From assembly GCA_023053685.1 (NCBI GenBank), contig JALIGW010000010.1:9767919-9831918 (forward strand): a stretch of 64,000 nt of DNA. The letters run 5' to 3'. The position numbers and the translations under genes were made by a program. Shown here in pieces: positions 34,888-44,560 of the stretch. The stretch is from Diadophis punctatus similis (taxonomy: Eukaryota > Chordata > Lepidosauria > Squamata > Dipsadidae). The stretch's first letter is position 1. The number at the start of each line of letters is the position of its first letter. The notes under the pieces were generated by a model. The model made no database searches. It saw only the letters and a program-made list of their open reading frames with translations, and was not told the origin of the DNA.

Positions 34888-35592
34888 TTGAAGTATTAGA
34901 TTAAAAAAAATAGCAATGCTCATCAAAATCCAACACTTCCAGAAGAATACAAAGAGAAAGCCAAATCTCTAGTTGACAAAGTTCTTTCCAAATACAAAAC
35001 CAGTTAGTTTTTTATTTTTTAAAAATATAAGTTGTTATTTTAGTCCAAAATCAGGAAACAAGAAGAAAAAAGCCAATTCTCAGGATCAAAAGTTTCCATA
35101 AAAAGAGCTGCTGGCAAAACGAAACTTAATCACTTTCACTACCACGCCCTTGATCTCCGATCGCCATTTTATTGCTTATTAGCGCTACTTTGTAACTTCC
35201 CAAAGTGAAAGTCAGCAGTGGAGTTAAAGATTAGGATACTTGCCCTTCTGGACTCCTGCCTTTCTCTGTCTGCTTTCTTTAATGTTTCAAATTATTATAA
35301 ATCCCATTGTAAAAGCAGCGGTGGTCGTGGCATCTTGCTCCGCATAAGCGGAGGCATCCGAAGTCCTGGAGCAGGAGACAGGCTACCTGGGGAGCCCTCA
35401 CCCTTCGCGCCCCTAGTTGTCTCCTAGGGCACTAGGGGGGCTCTACCCCACCTGTCAGGCTCTCATCTCTCCCCTACGCCCGGGGAGAAGATTTTCAAGC
35501 CGCCAGACAGCTGTTCTGGCGGCTTTTACAGGATTTCGGAGGAGGCGCACAGCGAGGAGCGTCCACGATGTCTGCGAAGTCAATTTACTTCT

Positions 35593-36603
35593 TAACATGG
35601 AGCTATGTTAGCAAAATATGGCCTTGACTCCCTGATAATCTCATCAGCTTTTCTATCCAAAGGTTAAAATGGGGAGCTATGAGTAGACTTGCCCAACTGA
35701 AATGAACATGGATGACAAAAAGAAAAATATGATGGCTCTTATAAAACCAAACAAATAAAAATTCCATCATACAATGTTCCCTTTTACTAAAAAAAGCAAA
35801 TGAGCAAAATAAATCCAACCATTTCCTATTATCTAACAGATATAAAAAAGTACAAGCAACACATTCATATTTCAAGTCATTTTTTCTTTATAAGATACAG
35901 TAATTATTATTCCTTTTTGACAACAAAAGACCAAAATGAGTAAGGTGACTTTCTAAACATGAAATAATATTTCTTATAACAGCACTAACCCTTGAATAAT
36001 CTTGGCTGCGGTTTGCTTATATGAATTATTATTTCAAGATAAAACTTTTTTATGTCTCCCTCTCTTTCTCTCTCTCCACCCCCCCTTTTTTTGGTTTAGA
36101 ACCTAATATAATTTATCAATAAATTAAATCGGGGGGATTCTAATACCTTTTCTAGGTAGGATAAAATCTCCACAACAAATCTTCACTTCATACCTTTTGC
36201 TAAAATGTATGTTTGGTTATATTTACTGTACATGATTTGGTTACATTTACATGATTGTATTCAACTCTTGCTTTCATGCTTTGCATTATATGAAGACCAG
36301 CTCAACTCCTGGTTACAACAGCTATGTAGTTTTCCTGGCAGAAAACTTAAAGAAGTTTGCCACTGTCTTCTATTTTAACATCATAATCTACAGAACAGCC
36401 CTGGATTTTCTGGACTTAATTAGTCCAGAAATACTAAGGGAACTAGATAAATAACACTGTTCTACAGATAAAAAGTTGTGAGCATGAAAACAGCTGTTCT
36501 TACATAATTTTGGGGTGCTAAAAACGAAAATAACATTTAAAAATGTATATTGGCTCTAGTTTCCATGATATAAGCAACCAACTAATGAAGTAAGGTTTAT
36601 AAA
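35593..36603. other. AT-rich gene-free stretch
   Basis: No ORF with motif content. A short CT-rich run lies at 36055-36090. Nothing further can be assigned. Confidence 0.6.
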
Positions 36604-36750
36604 ATGAGACGTTGTACTTACCTGAGACGTCCATTCTCGTCGGGTGGAGCTAGCCGCCAAGATTGGGTATTGGCACAGCCTTCCAGCCAGTCAAGACTGA
36701 GTCTGGAAAAAGTATAAATAGTGGCTCTAGGCCCTGGTTCCCCCTCTTTT
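36604..36750 (-). repeat. 3' terminal inverted repeat of DIRS copy 2
   Basis: It matches 42869-42992 inverted, with about 45 extra outer bases that hold ACTTACCT (complement of AGGTAAGT). TATAAATAG at 36712 and the CAGCC..TCAAGACTGAGTCTGG block repeat the promoter elements of the other end. Confidence 0.88.
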
Positions 36751-36796
36751 GACGAGGAACGAATGCCAGACTCGATGTGCCAAACAACTGCAACAA

Positions 36797-36802
36797 CTTT
36801 AT
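36797..36802 (-). promoter_or_regulatory. Polyadenylation signal of DIRS copy 2 (approximate position)
   Basis: TTTATTGACC on the plus strand gives AATAAA in element sense, between the internal complementary region and the 3' repeat, as in copy 1. Confidence 0.55.
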
Positions 36803-36959
36803 TGACCATACAATTTAATATAACTAACAACCCTGCAGAGCAGTACTCCTAATTACCTAATACTAACTACCTAAAATTGAGAACTGATCCTATGTAACTA
36901 GGTCCTATATACCTAATGACTCATAAGAACAAAAAACCTTCGTCCAGCCAGAGACACAG

Positions 36960-37066
36960 GGAGGGACTTGGCAGCTAGCTCCACCCGACGAGAATGGACG
37001 TCTCAGGTAAGTACAACGTCTCATTCTCCATCTTGGGTGGAGCTAGCCGCCAAGATTGGGACATAC
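36960..37066. repeat. Internal complementary region of DIRS copy 2
   Basis: It includes GACGTCTCAGGTAAGTACAA, complement of the left outer end, then CTCCATCTTGGGTGGAGCTA, complement of the right outer end. It lies just beyond the recombinase stop. Confidence 0.88.
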
Positions 37067-37076
37067 CAAAGTAAAT

Positions 37077-38035
37077 TCAGTCCCCAGGGAGGGCGTCCTG
37101 ATTCTGGCTGGGACCACCACCCTCCAAAGTTACCTGTTCCAGCACTCTTCGCCCAAAGTCTGCCTCCTGAGAGGCGAAAGCGTCCAGTCTGTAGTGCCGG
37201 ACAAATGGTGTTGGAGATGCCCAAGTGGCCGCTCGACAAATCTCGTCGATGGAAGCCCTCGTGTTCCAGGCCACAGTGGTGGCCGCACTGCGCGTGGAAT
37301 GGGCCGTAATCCTGGTGGGTCGTGGCAAGGAAAGTTGTTCATAGGCAACAGTAATGACAGTGCGAATCCACTGACCCACCATGACAGAGGATGCTTTCCT
37401 CCCCAAGGAATTGTGGTGGAAAGAGACAAACAAGGCCTCGGTTTTGCGAATGGCAGAGGTCCTTTGAATGTAAATGTCCAGTGCCCGCCTCACGTCCAGG
37501 AGGTGCCACTGCTTTTCAATGTCAGAAGATGGAGTGGGGTAAAAGGAGGGTAACACGATCTCCTGGGCCCGGTGAAAATATGAGTTCACCTTTGGGAGAA
37601 AGGTGGGGTCCAATCGCAAGACCACCCTGTCCTGGTGGAAAACACAAAGATCACTCCTAATAGAAAGGGCCGCCAGTTCAGAGATGCGGCGGGCAGAAGT
37701 AACTGCCACCAGGAAGACCACTTTGTATGAGCTAGAGGAATGGAGTCCAAGGGTTCAAAAACACCCCCCGTGAGTGCTGATAATACTTTGGTCAAATCCG
37801 AGGTGGGATACCTGTGTACCACTGGGGGGCATCGATTGACAGCTCCCTTCAGGAATCTGGAGATCAAGGGATGAGCTGAGAGTGTCCCCAGAGACGGACA
37901 GGATAGGACATTGACAGGGCAGCTACCTGACGTCTGAGAGCGCTTGGGGAAAGACCCTTGGCTAGCCCCTGGCGGAGAAATTGCAGTACATTTATTATGG
38001 ACAGATCTAATGGGGAATGCCCTTCCCTGGCACAC
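37077..38035 (-). pseudogene. DIRS tyrosine recombinase catalytic part, frameshifted
   Basis: The core-binding part is fused to the preceding ORF. A shift near 37870 moves to the frame 37586-38035 (LGTLSAHPLISRFLKGA, CPPVVHRYPTSDLTKVL), and a shift near 37720 to the frame 37077-37721. That last frame has the catalytic Arg in VTSARRISELAALS, H-x-x-R in ITAHSTRSAATTVAW, ATWASPTPFVRHYRLD with the candidate Tyr nucleophile, and EADFGRRVLEQV near the end. It would be functional in sequence apart from the two shifts. Confidence 0.87.
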
Positions 38036-39843
38036 CAGGAGCAGAAAGCCTTCCAGGAGGCAGCATAGATCCTTTGTGTGGACGGCCTGCGGGAGTCCAG
38101 TAAGACCTCCAAGACGTCCTCAGGGATCCGGCGGCTCCTCAGAGTGAGCCGCTCAAGTGCCAGGCGGTCAGTTGCAGCCAGTGAGGTTCTGGATGCTGCA
38201 CTGACCCCTGCACAAGCGACCACTCTGTCGGAGGGATCCTCCATGGGGGGGGAGATCGACAGGGAGACTAGGTCGGCGTACCAAGCTCTCCTTGGCCAGT
38301 TGGGCGCCAGAAGGACCACCTCGGCTCTCTCCTCCAGCAATTTCCGGATGACTTGCAGAATGATGGGGATTGGAGGAAAGGCATAAAGCAACCCTCGGGG
38401 CCACCGACAGCGAAGGGCATCAGTCCCTTCCGCCCCCTGCGTCCAGTATCTAGACATGAACCTGGGTAACTGAGCGTTGCCGGGGGTGGCGAATAGATCT
38501 ATCACTGGCTGACCAAATTGACCCACGAGCTGGTGAAATAGTTCAGGATGCAGGCTCCATTCTGAATTGTCTATTTGGTTTCGGCTGAGCCAGTCTGCCG
38601 TGTCATTATCTACCCCTGAAATATGCTCAGCCTCAAGTGACAACAGGTGGCGTTCTGCCCAGAGGCCTAGCTGCATGGCCTCAGTCATCAGTTGGCCAGA
38701 CATGGTTCCCCCTTGTCTATTAATGTGGGCCTTGGTGGCCACATTGTCCTTGAGGACCAGGACGTGTGAGTTCTCTATAAGAGGCCTAAATTGCTGTAGA
38801 GCAAGTGAAACAGCTCTTAACTCTAGGATATTAATACTGAGGGTCGCCTCAGATTGCGACCACGTGCCCTGCGCCACCAGTGAGTCTGCGTGGGCCCCCC
38901 ACCCCGACAAGCTGGCGTCCGTGGTGACTATGATTTGTTGTGGGGGAAGGAAACAGGTGCCCCTGTGAACCGCAGACGTGGTCCACCATTTCAATGACTC
39001 CCTGACCGAAGCCTGAGGCCTCACCTTGGTAGGAGCGTTGGCTCTGCCCTGACGTTGGTAAGGGAGAAGTAGCCATTGGAGGTCCCTGGAGTGTAGGTGC
39101 GCCCACGGGACTATATGAATGGCTGAAATCATCTTGCCCAGGAGGGAAGACAGCAGGTTCAGTGGGACTGAATTTTGCCGCAGAACTTGCTGGGTGAGTT
39201 CCAATAGGCTGTCTCTCCGCTCCTGGGACAGGTACACCTTACACTCCAGGGAATCAATGATCGCCCCCAGATGTACAATTCTGGTGGCGGGGGTAAGTTG
39301 GCTCTTGGAGCGGTTGACCAAGAAGCCATGGTGGTCTAGGGTGTTAAGTACTACCTGAACATCTCTCACAGCCTGAGAAGGAGAGGGCGAGGAGATGAGA
39401 ATATCGTCCAGGTAGCACTGGATCCTGATGGGAATGGACCTGAGGTGAGTGGTCAAGGCCGCTAGGACCTTGGTGAAAACCCTCGGCGCTGAGGACAGGC
39501 CAAAGGGGAGCGCCCCATATTCATAATGCACCCCTGCATAGCAAAACCGCAAGTACTGGCGATGAGATGGCCGAATTGGAATGTGGAGATAAGCCTCCGA
39601 GAGATCTATGGATGACAATAGATCTCCCTTCCTAATACTTGCCAGAATTGAATGCAGGGTGTGCATTTTGAATTTCTTGTGGACTATGTACCTATTGAGG
39701 CGCTTAAGGTCCAATATTGGTCTCCACCCTCCCGAGGATTTGGGCACTACAAATAAAATGGAGTAGAAGCCCTGCCCTTGTTGGTTCTCAGGCACCTGGT
39801 GGATGGCTCGAATTTCCAACAGGTGCTGGATGGCCTGATTCAT
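37864..39843 (-). pseudogene. DIRS RT, RNase H, methyltransferase-like and recombinase N-terminal region, 659 aa
   Basis: Residue numbers are from Met 39843. RT: LLSSIDLSEAYLHIPI (Asp 80), LPFGLSSAPRVFTK (112-125), CYLDDILI (143-150) and HLGAIIDS. RNase H: TTDASLSGWGAHA (Asp 309), NILELRA (Glu 341), LKDNVATKAHIN (Asp 367) and HISGVDNDTADWLSR (407-421). Methyltransferase-like: LLYAFPP (485-491) and VVLLAPNWPRRAWYADL (509-525). From about 560 the recombinase core-binding domain follows in the same frame (DSRRPSTQRIYAASWKAFCSW). A shift near 39900, at a six-base C/G run, separates the RT N-terminus, which lies in the frame 39788-40057. The four-domain continuity contrasts with copy 1. Confidence 0.87.
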
Positions 39844-40028
39844 GAGAACCCTTTTTTGTGGATTTGAAGACAGAGGGCAACGAAGGAAAAACCTCGGGGG
39901 GTGTGGAGAGAAACTCCAGAGAAAGACCTGACTTCATGGTTTGGCAAACCCATGCATCATTGGTGATTTCCTCCCATCGGCTGGCATAGAGCGCCAGACG
40001 ACCCCCTATGGGAGGAGCGGCCAGAGGT

Positions 40029-41681
40029 CTACTTATTCCGGTGGAAGGGGTGACCACCGGCCCCTTTAAAGGGCCGTTTGAATTGGTTGCCCCGGAACGG
40101 CCGGTCAGAAGAAAATCTCTGACGTGCGCCGAACTGGCCCTGGGTCTGCCCTTGGAAGTTGGACTGGGATGGCCCCTGGAATCTATTGTTACCCTGGTAA
40201 GCCCCTCGGTAGCTCCTTCTGGGGAAGGAGGTGGGACGGGAGGGACCCTTACGGCTACTAGAAGGAAGGACCTTCTTTTTGTCTTTTGTTTCTACCAGTA
40301 TGCGATTAAGTGCCTCACCAAAAAGTGCCTGGCTCGCTACAGGACTAGAGGCCAGCTTCCATTTATACTTTGCATCAGTTGACCAACTGCGCAGCCAGGC
40401 CATACGCCGGGCCACCACTGCTGACGCCATGGCCCTCGCTGCAAAGCGGGCCGATTGTAAGGTGGCATCGGATGTAAACTGGGCTGCCGCCAGAAGCTTG
40501 TTGAGGTCCTGGTGGGCCCGAAGATCAGATGGTGGCAGATGGTCCTGGAGTGCGTAGAGCCACTTGACGGTCGTATGACAAAAGAAAGAGGCAGTGGAAG
40601 AAGCTCTCAACGCCCATGCGGCCGACTGGTGGGTCCTCTGGAGCATCGCCTCTGTTCTGCGGTCCTCCGGGTGAAGGAGGTCCTCTGGCTCCCCCGGCAT
40701 CTGACCGTTGGAGAACAGGGTCAGGACCGGGCTGTCCACGGGTGGCACTGTAAGGTGTTGGGCCAAAGCAGAGTCAACATTATAAAAGCGTTTATCAGTT
40801 GCATTGGACAGGGACCCAGATGTTGGGTTCCGCCACTGCTTCAGGACTTCTTCTACAAATAGTTTTGGGGCCGGGACTACATCTGCCTGTGATGCCGTCG
40901 GCTCAAACATGGGGTCTGGTTCTGAGGTCTGATCAGAAGCCCCAGACGGTGTGACTAAATTGGCCATGGTTTTCGCCTTATGTAATAAAGATCTGAAAAG
41001 GGCAGGCTGAAAAAGGGCCGAGGAGACTGCTGGTTCAGGTCCCAAGTCCTCGTCCTCTGACATGGCTAACTTGGGGAGGGTGATCCCTAAATCTTCCCCG
41101 TGATCAGAGTCATCGTGGAGGTTAATCAGGGGATCAGAGAAATCTTCCTCCTCCTCCTCCTCCTCCTCAGGCTCAGGGTAGGCTAGATCTGCCATATGCT
41201 GTTCTTGTGGGGGTTTAGCCGAAATTGTCTGGTGTTTAGACGCCCCGGCCATGGCTCTGATGCCTGCCTCAATGCCCTGCCTGATGGCCATGTCAATCCT
41301 GTCCTGTATCTCTCTGGACTGGAGTGGGTCCTTGGTTGAGCCCTTAGTTGAGGCTTGCCCTCTGTGGGTCCCCTTTGGGCCCCAAACGTCCGCCCTCGAT
41401 TTTTGAAGGTTGGCATTGTCAATGGACACGTTGTCAGGGGACTGTGACTGTTGGTGCCTGGGTATGGATTCCCTATCCTGTCTACTGGCACTTCTGTCTC
41501 CTGACATGGGGCCCTGTTTCTCTCTGGTGGCCCTGTCCCTGGCTGAGAGGCTAGGCGAATGAGGCCGGATGGGGGACCGATCCCTCTCGGCTGAGGCCGC
41601 TCTGGCTAGTTCAGTCTGTTCAGATTGAGGCCTTGGTGTCTTTGCCTTGGCCTTGCCAGATCTATGACTTCTCTCAGTCAT
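40029..41681 (-). CDS. DIRS gag-like protein, 550 aa
   Basis: The ORF is open from Met 41681 (MTERSHRSGKAKAK) to the stop at 40029. It is low-complexity and charged to about residue 150, with an acidic run YPEPEEEEEEEEDFSD near residue 170. The globular middle (FQPALFRSLLHKAKTMANLV, RRTEAMLQRTHQSAAWALRA, LDLNKLLAAAQF-like) aligns with copy 1 gag. The C-terminus is rich in Gln, Phe, Arg and Gly and ends FKGAGGHPFHRNK. There is no CCHC knuckle. Its 3' end overlaps the start of the RT frame, so translation of pol probably relied on reinitiation or frameshifting. Confidence 0.82.
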   Translation of the reverse strand: MTERSHRSGKAKAKTPRPQSEQTELARAASAERDRSPIRPHSPSLSARDRATREKQGPMSGDRSASRQDRESIPRHQQSQSPDNVSIDNANLQKSRADVWGPKGTHRGQASTKGSTKDPLQSREIQDRIDMAIRQGIEAGIRAMAGASKHQTISAKPPQEQHMADLAYPEPEEEEEEEEDFSDPLINLHDDSDHGEDLGITLPKLAMSEDEDLGPEPAVSSALFQPALFRSLLHKAKTMANLVTPSGASDQTSEPDPMFEPTASQADVVPAPKLFVEEVLKQWRNPTSGSLSNATDKRFYNVDSALAQHLTVPPVDSPVLTLFSNGQMPGEPEDLLHPEDRRTEAMLQRTHQSAAWALRASSTASFFCHTTVKWLYALQDHLPPSDLRAHQDLNKLLAAAQFTSDATLQSARFAARAMASAVVARRMAWLRSWSTDAKYKWKLASSPVASQALFGEALNRILVETKDKKKVLPSSSRKGPSRPTSFPRRSYRGAYQGNNRFQGPSQSNFQGQTQGQFGARQRFSSDRPFRGNQFKRPFKGAGGHPFHRNK

Positions 41682-42868
41682 GCTGAAAGAGAAGGCTTGT
41701 CACAGTCAATTTACAAAAAAATTGCTCCCCCGCAAAGAGACACACTCAAAATGGCTTCTCAAAGGGGCCCTGGCCACACTCCACTCTCAAGATGGCTGCC
41801 TAGGCACAGCCCACACCTAAAATGGCCGCCGAGCCTAATTTGGCATTCAAAATGGCCGCCGGCCACGAGTCCCAGGCAAAACGGCCGTTGCGGTCAGGAG
41901 AAGCTTTGCTGAGGCCAGGTACTTATCTCAGGAGGGTATGCGAAGGCTGAGAGGCCCCAGCGAGGGTGGGGGGGCACAGTCCTAGATCGCTGTCAGCTCC
42001 CTGAGGTAACGCGGCACTTCCAAAGGCTCTGCTGCTCTCAGCTGTCAATTAGCGAGTCGAAGTGCTGTCGGGGCCTGGGCGTCGACCGCTTGCGCTAATC
42101 TAGCCCGGCGATCACTCAGCTGGCTTTTGGAAGGGTAGGAGGGGACGCAGATGGCTTGCGCCGGTCCGGCCATGCTCCACAGGCTTCAAACAGCGAAAAG
42201 GAATTGACGGAAGCCTCGTTATCGGTCTGGATGGCTTGCGCGAATCCGGCCGAGTAACGGGCGATCTTCCGATCCTTTTGAAGTTTTTTTACAGTCAGCT
42301 GGGGATCGGAAGGTGCGCGGTCGGTGCGGACAGCTTGCGCGTGTCCGGCCGATCTAGGGAGAGACTCCAATTGATTCCAATCACCTTGTGCTGTCGACTG
42401 GCCCCTCGGCTCTCCTCTCGATCAGCAACAAGGGCAGAACAAGCGGTCAAGGAGTGGTCAGTCCTGGGGAGTTGACCCTGGTCTCTCAGTTATAGTGGCA
42501 CCGTGTGCCGGCCTCGCCTCAATGCCCAGGCATGCGGTAGGCCACCGCCGGCCCCCTTGATGCTACGGGGCCCTTTCCCACTCCCTCACACAGCCGGTAT
42601 TATTTAATTTGAATTATAAAAATACAAAAATTAGAAGAGAAAAAAGGGTTGCATTGGGCCTTCGGCTGGAGGGGCGAGCAGCAGTCAGACTTGCAGCCGA
42701 CTGCCTTCTCCCAGGATCAGGAAATTATGACAGTAATTAATGCCTGGGGGGCTCGTACAGGGAAAGTAAAATATAAAAGGTAAAAATTAGTTCTAATGGA
42801 ATAGAAAAAACACAGTTATACTTGCAGTATACAGATGAAAAAAGGCACAAGTCGTTGGCTAAGACTGA
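41682..42868 (-). promoter_or_regulatory. 5' leader of DIRS copy 2 with repeated motifs
   Basis: This gene-free region has two motif sets. At 41748-41890 the plus strand has five AAAATGGCCGCC-like sites (near 41748, 41790, 41818, 41848 and 41877). At 42087-42350 four copies of CTTGCGC-N(5-6)-CCGGCC occur at roughly 64- to 101-bp spacing. Both are CpG-rich. Regulatory function is inferred. Confidence 0.5.
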
Positions 42869-42992
42869 GTCAAAAGAGGGGGAACCAGGGCCTAGAGCCA
42901 CTATTTATACTTTTTCCAGACTCAGTCTTGATTGGCTGGAAGGCTGTGCCAATACCCAATCTTGGCGGCTAGCTCCACTCAAGATGGAGAAT
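42869..42992 (-). promoter_or_regulatory. 5' terminal inverted repeat with CCAAT and TATA boxes
   Basis: Read in element sense it has AGCCAATCA (42929-42937), then GACTGAGTCTGG, then GTATAAATAG (42902-42911). This is a plausible pol II core promoter facing gag. Copy 1 keeps AGCCAATCA-GACTGAGTCTG and a TATA box in its repeat. Confidence 0.7.
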
Positions 42993-43179
42993 GCATGATG
43001 CAATTTACACCATAGATTACATAGTCAGTATTGGTGACCAATAGAAAACCATCATGCGTACCAAGATGATGCAATATTAGCTAATATTACATCACCAAAT
43101 TCTATAAAAGTCACAGTATCTGTTGCTTGGCGAGTTAGACAGCATCTTTAAACATTGTTTTATGCTAGTAAATTTAGTT
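42993..43179. other. AT-rich flank before the unassigned ORF
   Basis: Two GATGCAAT words (43006 and 43066) are present. No other structure is seen. Confidence 0.35.
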
Positions 43180-44352
43180 ATGCCTCGAACCTGTTTAAAT
43201 AAAGCAGATAATTTCTGCTATATTTGCAGTGAAGTTACTTTTGCATCCCAAAAACGAAGGATCACAACTATGATTAAGAAAGCCTACAACTTGTATTTCG
43301 GTTGCAAAATAGGAGACCAGGACAAAAACTGGGCGCCACACATATGCTGTAATTCATGTGGATCGAGACTTGTCCAATGGTTGAATGGGAATAAGCCTTC
43401 TATGCCTTTCGCAGTGCCAATGATTTGGAGAGAACCAACAGATTATGTCAGTAATTGTTATTTTTGTATGGTGCCTCCAATTGAGAAAGGTCTTACTAAG
43501 AAAAAGAGTTGTTTGTGCAGTATCCAAACATTCCATCAGCAATACATCCAGTACCTCATGGAGAAGGACTACCGATTCCAAAAGTGCCTGAATCTTTCGT
43601 AGTTGAGTCCAGTGAGGAAGAACCTCAGGAAGCTTGTAGTGATGAACCAACAGCCTTACATGACCTGGATTATCTGCCATCCACATCTGCTGAACCGCAC
43701 TTCATAACACAAATGGAATTGAATGGCCTAATAAGAGATCTGGATCTTCCGAAGAATAAGGCAGAGGTTTTAAGTTCAAGACTACAGCAGTGGAATCTCC
43801 TGGCAAGTGATGTTCGTACATCTCTATACTGTGACCATCAAAAAGATCTTAGGGGCATGCATAAGTGCACCAGCGTGCCTTCCCTCTTATCAGTACTCAT
43901 TTTATGTATATAAACAATGTTATATCTATGTATATTACCAACACGTACTTGACAAAAATAAATAAATAAAATAAAATAAATAAATAAATCTTCTTCCATT
44001 CTTTGACCAGGAAGGTGGTATTGCTGTTTGTAACAACATCTGTGGTTTAATGTCAGCCATCAACATAGATTATAATCCAGATGAGTGGAGGTTGTTTGTT
44101 GATGCTTCCAAGACGAGTCTTAAAGCTGTATTGCTGCATAATGACAATCAGCTACCATCCGTTCCAGTTGCTTATGCAGTTGCAATGAAAGAAACATATG
44201 AAAACTTGAAAGAGCTCTTAAGATGCATTAACTACGGTCAACATCAATGGTCAATCTGTGGTGACCTGAAAGTGGTTGCTATCTTACTTGGTCTTCAAGG
44301 TGGATATACTAAGTATTGCTGCTTAGTTTTTTTTGATAAACATATACAATAG
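43180..44352 (+). pseudogene. Decayed ORF of a recurring, unassigned animal protein family (probably mobile-element derived)
   Basis: It begins MPRTCLNKADNFCYICSEVT at 43180. Cys/His pairs CYIC, HICCNSC and CYFC suggest a zinc-binding N-terminal domain. A shift near 43505 leads to FVQYPNIPSAIHPVPHGEGL and an acidic linker, then LNGLIRDLDLPKNKAEVLSS and RLQQWNLLASDVRTSLYC. A LINE tail (43851-43997) interrupts after KDL; coding resumes with LLPFFDQEGG-like sequence in a shifted frame, then DEWRLFVDASKTSLKAVLLH and CGDLKVVAILLGLQGGYTKY, ending at TAG 44350. I recall closely similar hypothetical proteins in fish, arthropods and other animals, scattered in a way that suggests a transposable element, but I cannot assign a superfamily or an enzyme. 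Confidence 0.6.
43851..43997 (+). mobile_element. LINE 3'-end insertion, 5'-truncated
   Basis: GGGGCATGCATAAGTGCACC, then TTTATGTATATAAACAATG, ends in (AATAAA/AAAT)n. It is the same 3' end as at 46222-46372. It interrupts the coding frame of the unassigned ORF. Confidence 0.75.
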
Positions 44353-44481
44353 ATTATTTCATGTATTCACTGTTGAGAATATAATTCACTTAATTTTAAT
44401 AAAAATATACGGGTTTATATATACGTATTAAGTTTTGGCGCATTATTTGCCTATTAACTGTAGTTGGAAAATGTAAAATGT

Positions 44482-44560
44482 CCGCCGCCCTGAGTCCCAC
44501 GGGATTGGGCGACCTATAAGAGCGTTTAAATAAATAATAAATAAATAAATAAATAAATGA
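44482..44560 (+). mobile_element. L2-like LINE 3'-end fragment
   Basis: CCGCCGCCCTGAGTCCCACG, then GGATTGGGCGACCTATAAGA and an (AAAT)n tail. It matches the 3' end of the LINE at 28991-32446. Confidence 0.8.

Larger units (their letters stand above)
33012..35580 (-). mobile_element. ORF1-only (half-L1-like) retrotransposon, copy B
   Basis: The flanking 12-mers CAATCTACTTCT (33000-33011) and CAATTTACTTCT (35581-35592) differ at one base and mark a complete insertion. In element sense it has the same hairpin-bearing GC-rich leader as copy A, an ORF1, about 700 bp of AT-rich 3' sequence, the G-rich block and the TTTGTACTAATAAAACTTTT tail. There is no ORF2 sequence. Homology with copy A runs across the ORF1 to 3' part junction, so both descend from an ancestor already lacking ORF2. 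Confidence 0.82.
36604..42992 (-). mobile_element. DIRS-like retrotransposon, copy 2, complete
   Basis: The inverted terminal repeats at 36604-36750 and 42869-42992 match over about 105 bp. The internal complementary region (36960-37066) contains the reverse complement of the left outer end joined to that of the right outer end, the textbook DIRS design. Gene order in element sense is leader, gag, RT/RNase H/methyltransferase-like region, recombinase. Gag is open; the rest has about three frameshifts. No target duplication is visible, as expected for recombinase-mediated insertion. Confidence 0.92.

Noticed and set aside
42087..42350. Spaced GC-rich repeats considered as a CRISPR-like array
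   Set aside because: Repeats are short and imperfect, spacers unequal, and the context is a vertebrate DIRS leader.
36604..42992. Host gene with splice sites inside the DIRS element
   Set aside because: All long ORFs are explained by gag, pol and recombinase; the splice-donor-like word lies in the terminal repeats.
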